NCBI GenBank assembly: GCA_038363925.1
Contig: JAQQWL010000011.1
Coordinates: 7,688,001-7,752,000 of the forward strand
Reading direction: 5' to 3'
Length of the DNA: 64,000 nt
From: Apiospora phragmitis
Taxonomy: Eukaryota; Ascomycota; Sordariomycetes; Amphisphaeriales; Apiosporaceae
Shown one piece after another: positions 35,152 through 47,730 of this stretch (positions are counted from its first letter, which is position 1; every line of letters begins with the position of its first letter). The notes beneath the pieces were generated by a model. It saw only the letters and a list, made by a program, of their open reading frames with translations. It had not been told where the DNA came from and made no database searches. The translations under genes and the position numbers were made by a program.

Positions 35152-36188
35152 GGGAGGATCGGGTACCAGCATGGAACATAAACCTGCCAAGCGCCTACCT
35201 ATTAGAATCACAACTAGTCAAAGAAAGGAAGTGAGAGATGGCGGCAGCTAAGACATTAGGGGGCACATTTTAATGGAAATTTCATATCATGGCCTAACCA
35301 CATCTCGAGTTATACTGGTTGGACATATTTCATTCCACCTTTGATGGATTGGCACTGTTGGGATTTGAGAGCGCCAATGAGATGCTATCTGCATCTGCCC
35401 GCATGTCGTTCCCCGCAAACTTGCATAGCAAGAGTGAGTGACCAGGAAGGAAGCAATGTAGAAGCGCCTGCACTTTGCCCTGTTTACCTTCATTGTTCAC
35501 CTGTGTTGACAAGCAAGATACAACAACACCGTCTATGTGTACTCGGGAAAAGGTTCAACTGCGAGCTTTTTAACGTTAGACGTGACATCTTTGGAGCACA
35601 TAGCACACACTAGTAGGTTGATCTCTATACGCGTAGGCAGCAGCAACTTGCATTGCTTGTTGTTATACGCGCTTCAGCTAACAATAACCAATACAGTCTT
35701 CTGATAGCAAACAAGGGACAATAATCGGCGGGGTCACATCGGTGGGAGAAACACATAAAGGCACCTTTACAGTGACTGCTCTCCAAGCTGTATGCTTTTA
35801 TTTGCACAGCGGGCAGCAGCCAACCATTTGCATAAAAGCTGTCGAAGAAGGAGAATAATACTACAGTGAGTTGCATCTAGCATCAATTTCTGACTCCTAC
35901 ATGTACCAACTCATATTAACCTAGGATTTGCTGCCTGGTGCAATAACCTACTGCTTGGCCCAACAACGTAGAAGTTAATGTACAGCACAGTATTGGCTTC
36001 GTTGCCGAGCTGAACTGGATCGAGAGACCTGGAGTCTTTTTGCATTTGCCGTACATTGCCTGGCTTTGCAGTAAGTTCTTCGACCTCCTCGTTCTTTCAC
36101 GACTCGGAAGCCCCTAGGAGTATGCTCCCTTTCTAACACATTAGTAGAGACGTTGCTGTCAGGGCTTTGTAATCTTTGGCTGTCAACC
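35152..36188. other. Intergenic region
   Basis: One kilobase with no recognisable gene. Presumed promoter and leader for the orphan gene at 36189. Confidence 0.45.
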
Positions 36189-37292
36189 ATGGCTCACCCC
36201 TTCAGAGGGTCTCCCATGCCTGAATGTACCTCAGAAGGCATGGAGACAACATCAGAACTCGCTACGGACAGCGTTGAGAGTCGCTCAGCGGCTATTGTAT
36301 CGGCAATCAACCACCTGGCTCAGCATACTATCAGTGCCAGCCACGAACTAAGTCAGCATTCTGCTAGCTTATCTGATGCTGTCTCTGTTGTTGTCCAGCG
36401 GGATGCCGTTACAAAAAGCTTCGAGCATGCCATCCAGGCCATTCGAGCAGAAACCTATAGGGCTTACAGTCAGGTCGAGGAGGCGTTGCGCGTATCTCAT
36501 GGCTTACATAACATGGGCGCCGCCGATGGTCCCATCAGCTTACCCGGCATCGACCCTGGCCACGAAATCCACAACCTTCTGAGCCTGGTTGGAATCGAGG
36601 GCAAGAATTTCTATCAACTCGCCGAGACCAACCTGAACATGCCTCGGATCATCGTAGGCCAGACGGACGGCGGTACGGCTACCTCAATAACCTCACCAAC
36701 TTCCCTTCTTCTGCCGACCACGAAAAATGCCAAGATCCTGCAACACGCATATGGCAGAGCGCTTCGGCACAAAGTCGACCTGATCAAGAGCTATATCACG
36801 GTTATGGGTATCGACAATGCTACGTCGGCCCCGAAGCGCAATAAGCCCGCCCACGAACATGATACATTGATGACCCTGCCGCAGAAGCATCGACTTGGTA
36901 CCTTTCTGGATATGAACATGGTCCAGCCTGACGGCATCAGCCAGGCGAAAGTGGATGATAGTGAGCTCGTATTGGCGTTCCTACTCCCCTCTGGCGGCTA
37001 CCAGTATGTCGAAGTTATATCCGGCAACACCAAGGATGAGGCGGGCATCGGAGAGACGGATCTGGTGGTACCTGTGTCGGAAGATGCTATCAAGTTGCTG
37101 TACGAGCTATACTGTGGGCTGAAGGATTTCATTGCTCAGCGGAAGGCTACGGCTAGTGCTCAGGGGCTCGCACAAGCGCAACCCCCTCATGACCCGACAG
37201 ATGTGGCACTGTTTCGCCGGATGCGGCACTCTGGTCTCGACGACGAAGATAAAGATGACTCTGGCTCGAAGAGGATGAGGACTTCTGACTAG
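36189..37292 (+). CDS. Uncharacterised 367-residue protein
   Basis: A long intronless frame. An upstream in-frame ATG exists at 36153, but 36189 has the better context (CAACCATGG) and the 12 extra residues look non-conserved. The N-terminal third is helical and Ser/Ala/His-rich (SAAIVSAINHLAQHTISASH, RDAVTKSFEHAIQAIRAETY). The middle has VGIEGKNFYQLAETNLNMPR. The C-terminal half has a compact region with LVLAFLLPSGGYQYVEVISG and ends in an acidic/basic tail (DDEDKDDSGSKRMRTSD) that could be a nuclear signal. No signal peptide or membrane segment. I do not recognise a family; codon use and length argue that it is real. Confidence 0.65.
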   Translation: MAHPFRGSPMPECTSEGMETTSELATDSVESRSAAIVSAINHLAQHTISASHELSQHSASLSDAVSVVVQRDAVTKSFEHAIQAIRAETYRAYSQVEEALRVSHGLHNMGAADGPISLPGIDPGHEIHNLLSLVGIEGKNFYQLAETNLNMPRIIVGQTDGGTATSITSPTSLLLPTTKNAKILQHAYGRALRHKVDLIKSYITVMGIDNATSAPKRNKPAHEHDTLMTLPQKHRLGTFLDMNMVQPDGISQAKVDDSELVLAFLLPSGGYQYVEVISGNTKDEAGIGETDLVVPVSEDAIKLLYELYCGLKDFIAQRKATASAQGLAQAQPPHDPTDVALFRRMRHSGLDDEDKDDSGSKRMRTSD

Positions 37293-37935
37293 ACCGATCA
37301 CAGATCCTTGTCTAGAATCGCTTAAGCTGCGCTGATCTCTCGCTTAGGCGGCCTGTATCAGATATACGAGCAAGCACATGCACTAGGGGTTCTTCCTCAC
37401 ACCGGCTGCGAATGATACTGCAAGCTATGGATACTGCAAGCAATGATAGGGCGATATAGGTCTTGCCCAGATTGATGTTACATCAAGTCTGCAGAATCGT
37501 GTAGAACTTAAAGAAATGATCTGATTCTCAAGCAAACAATTATGCACCACTGATATTGGCCCTGCACTCTGATGTCACGTACGTCCATTGTTTTCAGATA
37601 TCACACAGCACTATTGGATTGAATGCCATTTTGATTTGGAGATGAGATTAGCGGATGGTTGCTCGTAGACCTAATGGATTATTCCACGGTCGTTCGTTAC
37701 AGTCGTTAGATCGTTACACCATCTATGATGTGGCAGAAAATATCTTCCCTTTCAAGTAGAAGGGGAATGAGCCGGTCCCGGGTTGTAGCTGCTCGTATTG
37801 TCCAACCCCATAATAGGGGTACACCGGAGCATGGCACTTCCCAGACGAATCTATAGGAGTTTAAGTCTGATAAAAATTTGGGGTTACAATCTATCAGTGG
37901 GGGTCTTCCCGAAGACATATTCTTCAGGTAGTCCC
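37293..37935. other. Convergent intergenic region
   Basis: Three-prime ends of the orphan gene (+) and the MFS transporter (-). Nothing else is seen. Confidence 0.5.
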
Positions 37936-39921
37936 TCACACTTTTTCGTACGCGAATAAAGCCTTAAAATATCCAATACGACTCGGCGTATCAGAATCTC
38001 GATCGCTAGAGTCGTTGGAATCCGGGCTGTGAGACTGCACGATGTCATCGTCCAGTACGGCATTCTCCCGTTCCTCCTTGCTCAAGTGGGCTTTGCGCAG
38101 TTCTTGCACCTTCCACCCCCGCAAGAGCCAGGAGAACATGCAGGCGCCCATGAACATGACGCCGATGAAAACCTGAACATCGACATAGCCTCGTGGCCCT
38201 GGTTTCCTCAACCCGAGCGCAATCACCTCGGCGAAGGTGGAGGGGAGCACGAGGACGAGCCAGGATATCGACAGTGCTAGCAACTGTCAGTTTAGTGCTC
38301 GCTTGCAGGGAATTGTCCAGTGGGAATATGTCTGCCTTACCGGAGGGAATCAACTGCAAGCCTACGACCTCAGCACAGACCGGCGCAACTACCGCCCACA
38401 AGGTTCCTGCAACAGTACCCGAGAGCAGGGCGAAGACGATGCAAGCGACAAGCGATTTAGCAGCGAAGATCCATACGAACAGGCAATAGAGCCCACTAAG
38501 GCCCGTAGCAAATGTGCAAGCATTAATGCGGCCAAAAATATCACTTGACAGACCGACGAGAGGTCTTCCAATGCCCTGGGCCACTTTGATATCGTTAGCT
38601 CACGACCAGGTCAAGGGAGAGAATGAATCTCGGCCCAACTCACAGTTAAACATAGCTCCTACAAGGGACGCTTGTGAAGCAGTCAACCCCATGCGACGGG
38701 AATAGTCCACTATGCTGAAGACCAAGGCAATGTACGGGATGATGGAGAAGACCAACCAGCCCTGAAACAAGAGAAACGACGGCCTCTTGAGGAGTTTGAA
38801 ATTCAGGACGACGTGGACAGAGCCAACGGCCTTGTTGCGGTCGCGGATCACGAGGGCGCCGAGACTGTTGACGACGAAGCAGACAATAGCCAGAACCCTG
38901 AAAGTCCAGGGCAGGCCGATTTTGGCGATCATAGCATTAGCCGCCAAATAATACGTCAACCCACCAAAGCCCGACCCGGAGGCCGCGAGTGCATTTGCCA
39001 ACGAGCGCCGCTCCGTGAACCACTGAGCGGTTACGGGTATGGCCGTGGTGAAAATTAATCCCATGCTGTGCGTGTCGTTAGACATGTGTACACTCCTCGT
39101 AAACGACACAGGGGACCATATCACTCACCCTGCCCCGAACGCAACACCTTGGCTCAAGACTAAATGCCATATTTTGGTAGTGAATGATGCACCAATGTAA
39201 CTGGCACTGGTAATCTCGTTAGCCATAGACAACAGAGAAATGCCTTGAGCTGCCTTACGTTTCGAGAATGGCACCGACGAAGATGGTCTTGTTGGTTCCC
39301 ATAGGCTTCCAACCCACGAGGGCGGTTGCAAGAGGCGATAACAGCAGCGCTATAAGAACGGTCAGACGTGACCCTTCCCTTAATTTTCGCACGTCGGCAC
39401 GTCATGGATGGCCACTTACCAATCGAAATGGAAAGGCCTCCGATGAATGCATAGACAATTGGGCTTGCAGTGCTAAAGTTGGGGTCTTTAGAGTTGAGGT
39501 AGTAAGCGAGGAATACGCTATATGTCTAAGTACATGTAAGTAAGTGGTTATACTGTCAGAACGTATAGGCTAATGCCCATGAGCTTCGCCAATCAGAGGC
39601 AACTTACAGAATTCAAGCCCCAAGTATGCATATTTAGTATCCCTACGGTCAGAACTATAACCCTGTAAATGCCGGGAACAGTATACAATCAGCTACAGGC
39701 CGTCTCAAGCCAACTAAGTACATTACATCGTCGGTGGTATGGATACACCTGGAAGATGCTGTCGATGACTTACCAGCCGTAACCACCTCTTTGAACTCTC
39801 CAATATCAGCCGCTGGCGGGGTCGCGGATATCTGATTGGCGAGCGCAGCACCATCCGAACCAATGGCTGGTTTCTCTCGCTGGATTGTCTCCTTCATTTC
39901 GGTTGGTGGTATGGACGCCAT
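37936..39921 (-). CDS. MFS monocarboxylate-transporter-like (MCT/Mch) permease
   Basis: Twelve-helix MFS protein of the SLC16-like fungal MCT/Mch group; substrate (monocarboxylate, riboflavin or other) cannot be told from sequence. Eight exons: 39921-39774, 39662-39608, 39525-39420, 39349-39259, 39206-39129, 39065-38644, 38583-38341, 38276-37936. Features: hydrophilic N-terminus (MASIPPTEMKETIQREKPAI), helix 1 VIVLTVGILNMHTWGLNS, the conserved YSVFLAYYL, QWFTERRSLANALAASGSG between helices 4 and 5, GIGRPLVGLSSDIFGR after helix 7, and a charged C-terminal tail. All phases fit except exon 1 to exon 2, where one base is lacking at the CCC/GGG run 39661-39663 and a premature stop results. With that base the total is exactly 494 codons. 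Likely an assembly deletion. Confidence 0.82.
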
Positions 39922-42100
39922 TTCACCTAAGTTCCTGCTACACTCCTCCAGCGGCAAGGATATCAAAAAGAACAAGAACACCTGGAGATGTCTGGAACCA
40001 CATCTCGTCCGTGAAAATTTGTGTGCCGGAGTTCACGACTACATATTAGAACGTATCAATCAGTGACAAATCGTTGGGATTTGCACGCCGCTGCTTGAGT
40101 GGATTGGAAACACAACCCGGCAAAATGTGAGGCGTGCCCCCCCCCTTCCGTGGGGACTCGAAGTGACGGAAGAGGGCCGACGGAATCAAATCTCTATCTT
40201 CCTGCCAGGGCTCCTGGAACGCCTAGCCGCGATATGTGGAACTTTCTGTAGCTGTTGAGACTCCGCAAGCCGGCCCTGTTTCCTCTTCGGCACGCAATCG
40301 GAGAAGGATCACATCCCGTGGCGATGCTGAAGATGAGATCGTCATGCTGTGCATAATCAGAGATGTGAAGGGGGAGATAAGCAGAGCACAAGGAAGGGCT
40401 ATGATTGCCTCTTCTAGCAAGCAATCATGAACATCTGCCAAGGGCAGGCCTGGAGGCCGGTCTTGGAAGCATGATAGCGGCCGAGATTGTGGATTTTGCT
40501 CCTGCAAGGCTGCAGCTGGAACGGTCAAAATAACCTACTACGGACGTAGTGACATGGGTAGACGGTCGAGGCCTCCATGTTAGCTTCGGGTCTTAAAGAC
40601 ACTATACGATTAGCGGTAACCCAGCTGCGTCGAGCTCCTTGTGAAGTGTGAACCTTAGGAACAGCTTACGCCTCCGTACTTTGTATATAAAGGCAGCCCA
40701 ACCGCCGATATATCTGGAACTCCACCGGACAGCACCACATGAGACTGGATGGAAGAAGGTGCAGTCTCGTTCTCTGGCTAATCCTTGGGTCGATCGTGAG
40801 TAATTGATTAGCAAGTCTGGTTCAGGTGGCTGGTAGCGCTGTTTGACCGCTCTGTGAATTTCAAGGTGGAGTCCGTGAATCAATACACCCTCAGACGGGA
40901 GACAGAACGGGAGACAGACACCGCCGTGGAGGATGCTGGCTGACGGGAGGTATGAAGGTAGAGGAGCAAGTATGGTATTATTCTGTACAATCTCTCGTCA
41001 ATTCGCAGATATTTGCATGTAGACGGACAGAACGAAGCATGGAAGTAAGAAGCCGGTAGAATTGACTTTGGATGGCGCGTCGTCCGCTGGGCTGCGCCTT
41101 CGGCCCAACGCATTTTTAAAAAAAACTCTGTGGCCTACTACATGATGCATTTCACCAATAACTTAAAGCAAATAACCTAGCTGCTGTGGAATAGAATAGA
41201 ATGGCAACCTGACACTTTTGAGAGGAGGTGCGAGCGAACAATTCGGTGGTACAGTGAAACGTCGTTTGATGCAAGGTGAAGTCAGAAAAAAGCCCCAGTT
41301 GTCAGGGCGATGATGTGGTGTAATCGCATTGGCGACACAATACGGAGTCTTGAATGCCCATTTGACTGGGCAAAGCGTGCATGTCAGCTCCAGCTGTCCA
41401 GAGCGCGGGTTCCTGAGGTTAACCAACCCCCAGCCGCCGCCAAGAAAAGGAACAGCACATTGGTCGCCCTAGGCAACGTTCGCCATCTTTTTTTTTGGAG
41501 AAGGGGGAAAATAACATGGGGAGGAGAGGCAGGAGGATGAGGGACCCTGGCTAGCCTCTTTGCTTCTGCTTGCAACTATTGGGCGTTATGATGGATTCAT
41601 TCGGTTATTGGCATGGATGCATGACTGTTTCTACTCTCTCTCCTTCGTTCATGTACCATTTGCACGCCCGTTAACCGTTACCTAAACCCATTCCCCCTCC
41701 CTATTGTGACGGATACCTGGTTCATAATAATAAGTAGCATAACTCACATACTCATACTCGACATCCTCGACCCTACAACAGCAACACTAACAATATCATC
41801 ATCACCGTTTATGCATTGCTACTGGACCCTGGTTGACTGACCCCTTTGACTCACATCACGCCCTCTTGCTCCCTGGCAACCACTTCGGGTGGTCTGCCAG
41901 TAAACACTTCTTGCATCTCCCGTTGCAAACACGTTAAAGTTAGAATGCATGCTTAGGCGCCAGTCCGTCGACCTGTCTGATCATCAGTCACCTCATCTTA
42001 CTTGTGTTCAGAACTCTCTTGACTTCCTCCATCACACGTGTTTACCATATTGATTTTCTCCCCTACTACTGGTTAACGGTCAACATAAGATTCAGCCAGC
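39922..42100. other. Long divergent intergenic region
   Basis: Promoters of the MFS gene (-) and the LIM gene (+). The last several hundred bases before 42101 are rich in CAT/CTC and probably form a long 5' leader. A C run lies near 40139-40145 and a T run near 41488. No gene recognised. Confidence 0.45.
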
Positions 42101-44848
42101 ATGCTGCTCCGAGGCAAGTCTAAGGAGGGCTCCGGCTCGGGCAAGGTATCGCCACCCAACCCGTCTCCCGCCTATATGGACAGCAAGCAATTTGGTACGT
42201 GCTTGCTTCTTCGCAACAGCCTCCACTGGCTGCGCGGTTCCTGAAGCATTGCTAACATGATCCCTCACTCTCTACCAACAGCGGCATACCTTGCGAGTCT
42301 GCGAGAGAACCGCGTCAACCGCCCCGGGACAGCCTCATCACAGCCAACGGCCCCAGCCACCAGCTCTCGCCGAAATTCGGACCGTACCGCTGCAGGTCGC
42401 CCTGCCTCATCGGTCTACTCAGAAGCATCAGCCGCCGTTCCCTCAAGCAGCACCATCAATTGCTGGCAAGGCCCGAAGCACTCGTCCCAGTATTGCTCCG
42501 AGCGTCAGTTCCCGATACTCAACTGTTACTGGCGGCCGCGACTACTATCCGGAAAAGCCCACAGCAGCCACACCATTGAAGCCCAACGAGGTGGTGCCCA
42601 GCGCAACCTATATCGAGCGAGGAAGCCGCTGGATGGAGAAAGAGAAGCGTTTTCGCTGCGTACTGCTATGGAAGACATGGATCTACATGAACGAGGCCGT
42701 TCAGGAAATCCACAGCAATCAGAAGAGGGTTCTGGGAATGAGAGCTCGCCCGTTGACGAAGATGAAGCACGACTCTATAACGCCGCGCTCGATGAAGCCG
42801 CTGAGCTCGTCTGGCAGCACCAGCATGGCGTAAAGCCTCCCGAGCCCGGAACGCCATATCACTACAAGCCACACATGCGAAAGGACAGCTACGCCCATGC
42901 CCGTACCGCTAGCATCGGACGCTATGGAAGTGATATCAGGCCCACGGGGCTTGCACGGAATGGATCGCGCTCGGCCTCGGGCAGTTCGTCAGGCAGCGAT
43001 GGAAGACCCTCACTGGAAAGCACTCGACCTAGTATGGAGGGTCAGCGAAGTAACTCCAGCGAATCAAACAAATCAAAGTCCTATGGCAACATAGGCGGCA
43101 AACGTACCACGTCTGGAGGCCGGCGACGCAGCAGCATGAAGCGCAACATCACCGGAGAGATTGAAAAGCCTTTCTCTGGCGATCAGATCTGGGAGGAGCC
43201 CGAGGGAGATTCGACTAAAGGGAACACGCCCAAAGCGGCACCATCCAGCACCCAGCAACCCGACAAAGCCCCAAGGGGCACCTTGCCGCTCAGACTGGCA
43301 TTGCGTAACCCTCTGAACAAGGTTCATTCCGGCTCCGGGTCTACTTCTCCTGATTCTGACGCCAGGAGCTCCTCCCCCGTCAATGCATCCCCTACCAAGG
43401 CTCTCCAGAAGGTGGAAATCTACCGAAACCCGCCAACCCAAACACGCAACCCCAACTACACCGTCAACACACAGAAGCCCGCGGGCCCACGCGAGAGCGA
43501 AAAGGTGATACCCAAGAAGAATGGCGTGGAGATCCGCAGTGATGATATACGCCAGGCCACCAGCTTCAAGCTTGGAGACCGAAGCGCAAAATTGCCCACA
43601 CCGTCCGCTGTCAGTGACAGGCCTGGACGCCCCATCGTAAGCTTTGATAGCAACTGGAAGGCCCCCGAGGAGGCGGCTGCTGATCACAAACCAGAGCGTA
43701 AAGAGCCCAGCCGCTTCGCCATCCGACAAGAGCCAGGCCAAGGCGAAAGCCAGAAAAACCAGCACCAGCCCGAGCCACAGAAAAGCCAGCAAAAAGCCTC
43801 CCCCTTGCCGCCCATCCCTTCTCACTCGTTTACGCCGCCTGCTGTTTCCGCGTCAACACCTTCGCCCACATCCCGACCGTCAACTTCTAGCTACCCTTCC
43901 ATCCCAAGTATTTCGATAGGTGGTCCAGAGTCCAGCGCGGCACCCCCTGTCAATATGCCCATAATTGTCACTCCAGATGACAGCCCGACCTTGCCATCTA
44001 TCAACATATCTACTGAGGATGACCGCACCCCCAGTGTGCCGATCATCGTAACGCCAGACGATAACAAGGCATCCGCGGGTTCCAACCCCAAACCTTCGGC
44101 GAGACCCCTGCCTACACCATCAAAGGTTCGCAATGCTGGCCGTAGTCACTGGTCACCGGCGCCTGGGTCTGTGTCGAACCGAGCAACAGCAGTTTGCCAC
44201 GAATGCAGAAACCCCATTGAGGGCCGCTTCGTAGCGCTACATGGCGGAAGGGAGCGCTTCCACCCGCAATGCTTCTCGTGCTACGCCTGCGGCACCGGAC
44301 TGGAAGCCCTCGAGATCTCGCCCGAGCCCGACGAGTTCCGCGCCGCCCGGCTGGATCGCATTGCGCGTCGCGCGGCCGGCGAGGTCCTGTCCGAGGAGCC
44401 TGGTCAGACCATGGCCGAAGACGGCGACTACCGTCTGCGCTTCTACTGCCACCTGGACTGGCACGAGCTGTTCGCGCCGCGCTGCCGCCACTGCAAGACG
44501 CCCATCCTGGGCGAGCACATCGTGGCCCTGGGTGCCCACTGGCACTACGGCCACTTCTTCTGCGCCGAGTGCGGCGACCCCTTCGAGCACGGCATGACCC
44601 ACATCGAGAAGGACGGCTACGCCTGGTGCATCAACTGCCAGACCAAGCGCACCGAGCGCCGCGCCCCAAAGTGCAAGCGCTGCAAGGTCGCGGTCATCGG
44701 CCAGTACGTCCAGGCCCTCGGCGGCGAGTGGCACGACGAGTGCTTCCGCTGCGGCACCTGCGGCGGCGGCTTCGCCGATGGCCAGATCTTTCCCGCCGGC
44801 GATCGCATCTTGTGCAAGACTTGCCGTATGCGGGAGCTGAAGGCTTGA
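42101..44848 (+). CDS. pxl1: Three-LIM-domain paxillin-like protein (Pxl1 type)
   Basis: Cytoskeletal adaptor; fission-yeast Pxl1 acts at the contractile ring and in Rho signalling. Exon 1 (42101-42194, starting MLLRGKSKEGSGSGKVSPPN) joins exon 2 (42282-44848) over a GTACGT...CAACAG intron with a GCTAAC branch. About 886 residues. The long N-terminal part is Ser/Pro-rich and disordered. It includes a conserved DEARLYNAALDEAAELVWQH element and two near-identical motifs (PIIVTPDD). Residues about 670-886 carry three LIM domains: CHEC...C, CRHC...HYGHFFCAEC, and CKRCKVAV...HDECFRCGTC...CKTC. The frame shifts out near 42431-42440 (one base extra) and back near 42641-42650 (one base short). The 70 residues between the breaks make sense only in the other frame, so two compensating errors are likely. 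Confidence 0.87.
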
Positions 44849-45997
44849 GGAGAAGCAGAAGTAGCACAGGACCACCGTAGTTGATTCAATTCAATACAGT
44901 GAGTTGGCCTGGGGATTGTACTAAGCCGAAATTGAGATTGTGTTGATGTCTGAGGAGAGTGAAAGGGAAAGGAGAAAATTCAAGTGAGCACCAAGAGAGA
45001 GAGAGAGCATCTCCCTTGTAGGAAAGGCAGCAAGACTTCGTTCGAACTCTGCCTACCTACAAGGAGTACGTGGAAACGAAGAAACGATAAAATCGACGAA
45101 GTCGTCATTTACTGCATTTTTGCATTTCTGCGAACGTCTGCTTTTGCCTATCAGCCTGTCTGTCTTCATCATCTACATGAGCCTGTGTCGATGTACGAAC
45201 ATGTGCCAGCCATATCACAGACTGATTTGCCTGTTTTTGTTTTTGAGCGGAGTTAATGTTTTGGTCGGTCGGTTGGGTTAAGGGGTGTTCCTGATTTTAG
45301 TATTGCATCGCGCGAGATTGGCATTTGCATTTTCATCACTGTTCCGGGTCCTACGAGTTGAAGATCGTTGTAGTAGTAATAATACACGCCTTGGTGGGGG
45401 ATCTGGTGCTTCTGAAAGATACTAAACTTCTTCGTCTTGCCTTGCTCGTGAAGTGAAATGAGCCCCAGCCGAAACGTCCGCCATAGTTGGCCTGCCATAC
45501 CAGTCCTGAGTTCAGGTTGGCGAAATGGGGCATGTTCTTGGTCTCGTCACCTAAGTCTTCACTGGGTTTTAGGCAAGGATCACGAGAGGAAGGAGCGAGA
45601 TATTAATTAGGTAGTGTAAGATTCCATATCACAGAACGATCACTCACGAAGCAACAGTGTTCGCAGGTCTGAAACTGGCCCCATGCGCAGGCAAAAAGAT
45701 AGACACATCCAGGGCTTCGTCAATTCATGTACTGAATATTGTGGCGGGAAGCAAAATCATTAAACACCCTGAAGACAAGATCCCCCTCCCCCGATATCCC
45801 CTATGCAAACTAAATCGTGTTTGCGAAGCATTTTCCGCCCTTGGTGCGACTTGGTAAATCTTCCTTTCTAGCGGAAGTGGCAAGTTCCATGACTCCATTT
45901 GACTCCCCAAACGACATAGACTCCTTAATCCAACTGCTATGGCAGTGTCGGCTCTTCGAGAACTATCCGCTGTTCAAGTCGTAAGATGCTCCTTTGT
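44849..45997. other. Convergent intergenic region
   Basis: Three-prime ends of the LIM gene (+) and SUMO (-). A GA run lies near 44995-45006. No gene recognised. Confidence 0.45.
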
Positions 45998-46445
45998 TCA
46001 GCAGTTGGTGCCGCCGACTTGCTCTTGATGCACCTCGAGCGTGTCGCTGTCCTGCATTTCGAGCTGTGACAAAGGTGGGCGGTCAGCACATATTCAACAC
46101 GTAGAAATTGTTTACGAGTGGCGAAAAGGTGAGCTGCTCGGCGCATCAAATGCGCTTACATTCGCAGAGTCCGGGATCTGGGGCGGAGGAAAGAAACATA
46201 CTGTATCAGGTGTGTCGGTCGGCTGGACTCTCTGGCCCTCGAAGAGGGAAGCGGACGGAGGCCATGTTCTTGCCCTGCCGTTCGCAGAAGGCATTCATGA
46301 GCTTCTCAAGCTTGGTGCTGCGCTTGATCTTGAAGAAGACCTCATTGTTGTTGTCGGTCACCTTGATGTTCAGGTGCTCGGCGCCGCCAGCATTGGCGTC
46401 CGGCCTCTCGCCAGCCGGGCTGCCGTTGTCATTTTGGTCGGACAT
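45998..46445 (-). CDS. smt3: SUMO, small ubiquitin-like modifier (Smt3)
   Basis: Ubiquitin-like protein conjugated to lysines of nuclear targets after Ulp-type processing. Exon 1 (46445-46202) and exon 2 (46063-45998) are joined over a GTATGT...TCACAG intron. An unstructured N-terminus (MSDQNDNGSPAGERPDANAG) precedes the beta-grasp fold (EHLNIKVTDNNNEVFFKIKR, STKLEKLMNAFCERQGK). The processing site is EVHQEQVGG, with a three-residue TNC tail removed at maturation. One extra base at the GGG run 46246-46248 (CCC on the coding strand) shifts the frame after ASVRF; the conserved continuation LFEGQRVQPTDTPDT is in the next frame. Without it, exon 1 is 81 codons and the protein 102 residues, the normal size. 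Because SUMO is essential or nearly so in fungi, this break is probably an assembly artefact. Confidence 0.92.
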
Positions 46446-47730
46446 CGTGAATGAATAGCGGGGTGAAGGCGTGAATTCTGACTAGGTATTTCGCGTACGT
46501 CCGACGTCGAATTGAACGAGGACGATTTACTAGTGTCTGCTGTGGTTTTGAGGCAAGTGTGCCCCAAATATCAGCTGAAGTTCTAATGCGGGAATTGAGA
46601 TGAATGTTGTTGTGGTGGTTCATGAACCACGGGAGTTATTGAGGTTGTCATCGGAGGAGTGGGATGAAGAGAGACTTACATGCGCGAAGAGAGATATAGT
46701 AGCGGGATGGGGCTGCTCTTATACGTGGCAGACGGTAAGAGAATGAGGTGGAAGCTGAGCTTGTCACCAAGTTGATAGGTAAGAAAAGGAAGTATTGAAA
46801 GCCTGAAGGCAGCGTGAAGAAAAACCACAACCGGTAGTGGGCGAGGTGGGATGATTGGATGCGAAGTTGCGGTAGTGAGGCAATGGAAAGCGCGAAGGGA
46901 CTGGACGGACTTCATAGTACCTACACTGTACCTTCCACAACAACTGGCAGGCTGGCAAGCTGAAGGCGGTAGGCAAATGGATGGTGGGGTGATTTGGGGG
47001 GGGGGGGTGATTGTGCCCTCCCGCCCAGTGGCAGGCGTGTATGGTTTTTAAGGAGGTTCAATGTTGCTTACTTACCTGAGGTCTTTTCGCAGAGTTGAAA
47101 TCCGGATGGCGCTGGATTCTCAATCTTGAACTATGACAAGTAAGAGGTAGATTAATACAAGCAGGATCATCAACTGATCAGCAGGAATGTTGGTACCTAA
47201 TGTATGTGTTGGATTTGAAGTTGGGAGTTGGAGAAGACAATCGTCTTTGTGCAGGTGGTTGTGTACCAAAGCCCAGGCTCCAGCTGGGGCATCTTGTATG
47301 TAGGCCATTCCAATTATTATTAGTGCTCACTGCCAAAGAAGACAATTTAGGGCGTTTTTGGAAGGTTTCTTCACATGCCTAATAAGCCCAAATGCGTCTT
47401 GCATCTATGTACATACTATTTAACTGTGCTATAGGTCCATCAAATTCCCAGAAAGAATGCTCAGGGTACCGCATATTGCAAGGACCTCGAGTCTCTTAAG
47501 TTCGTGACCAAATTACAGTGAGATGGAATGATAGCGTTGGGGAAAGCCCATTACATCATCCCAAAGGATGCAAGTTTCAACGGATCAGTTTCCTCTCTTA
47601 AACTGTTACCTACCAATATATTTATCACTCGGACTGGTTCCCTTTTCCCTATTATTCCTGCTATACGACGACCCTTAGGCCATTTACTGCATTGCAAACC
47701 TGCTTTGTACCGGATTGAGGAGATTCAACA
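46446..47730. other. Divergent promoter region
   Basis: Promoters of SUMO (-) and cmc4 (+). A 12-base G run lies at about 46996-47007. Short frames present are not convincing. Confidence 0.5.
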
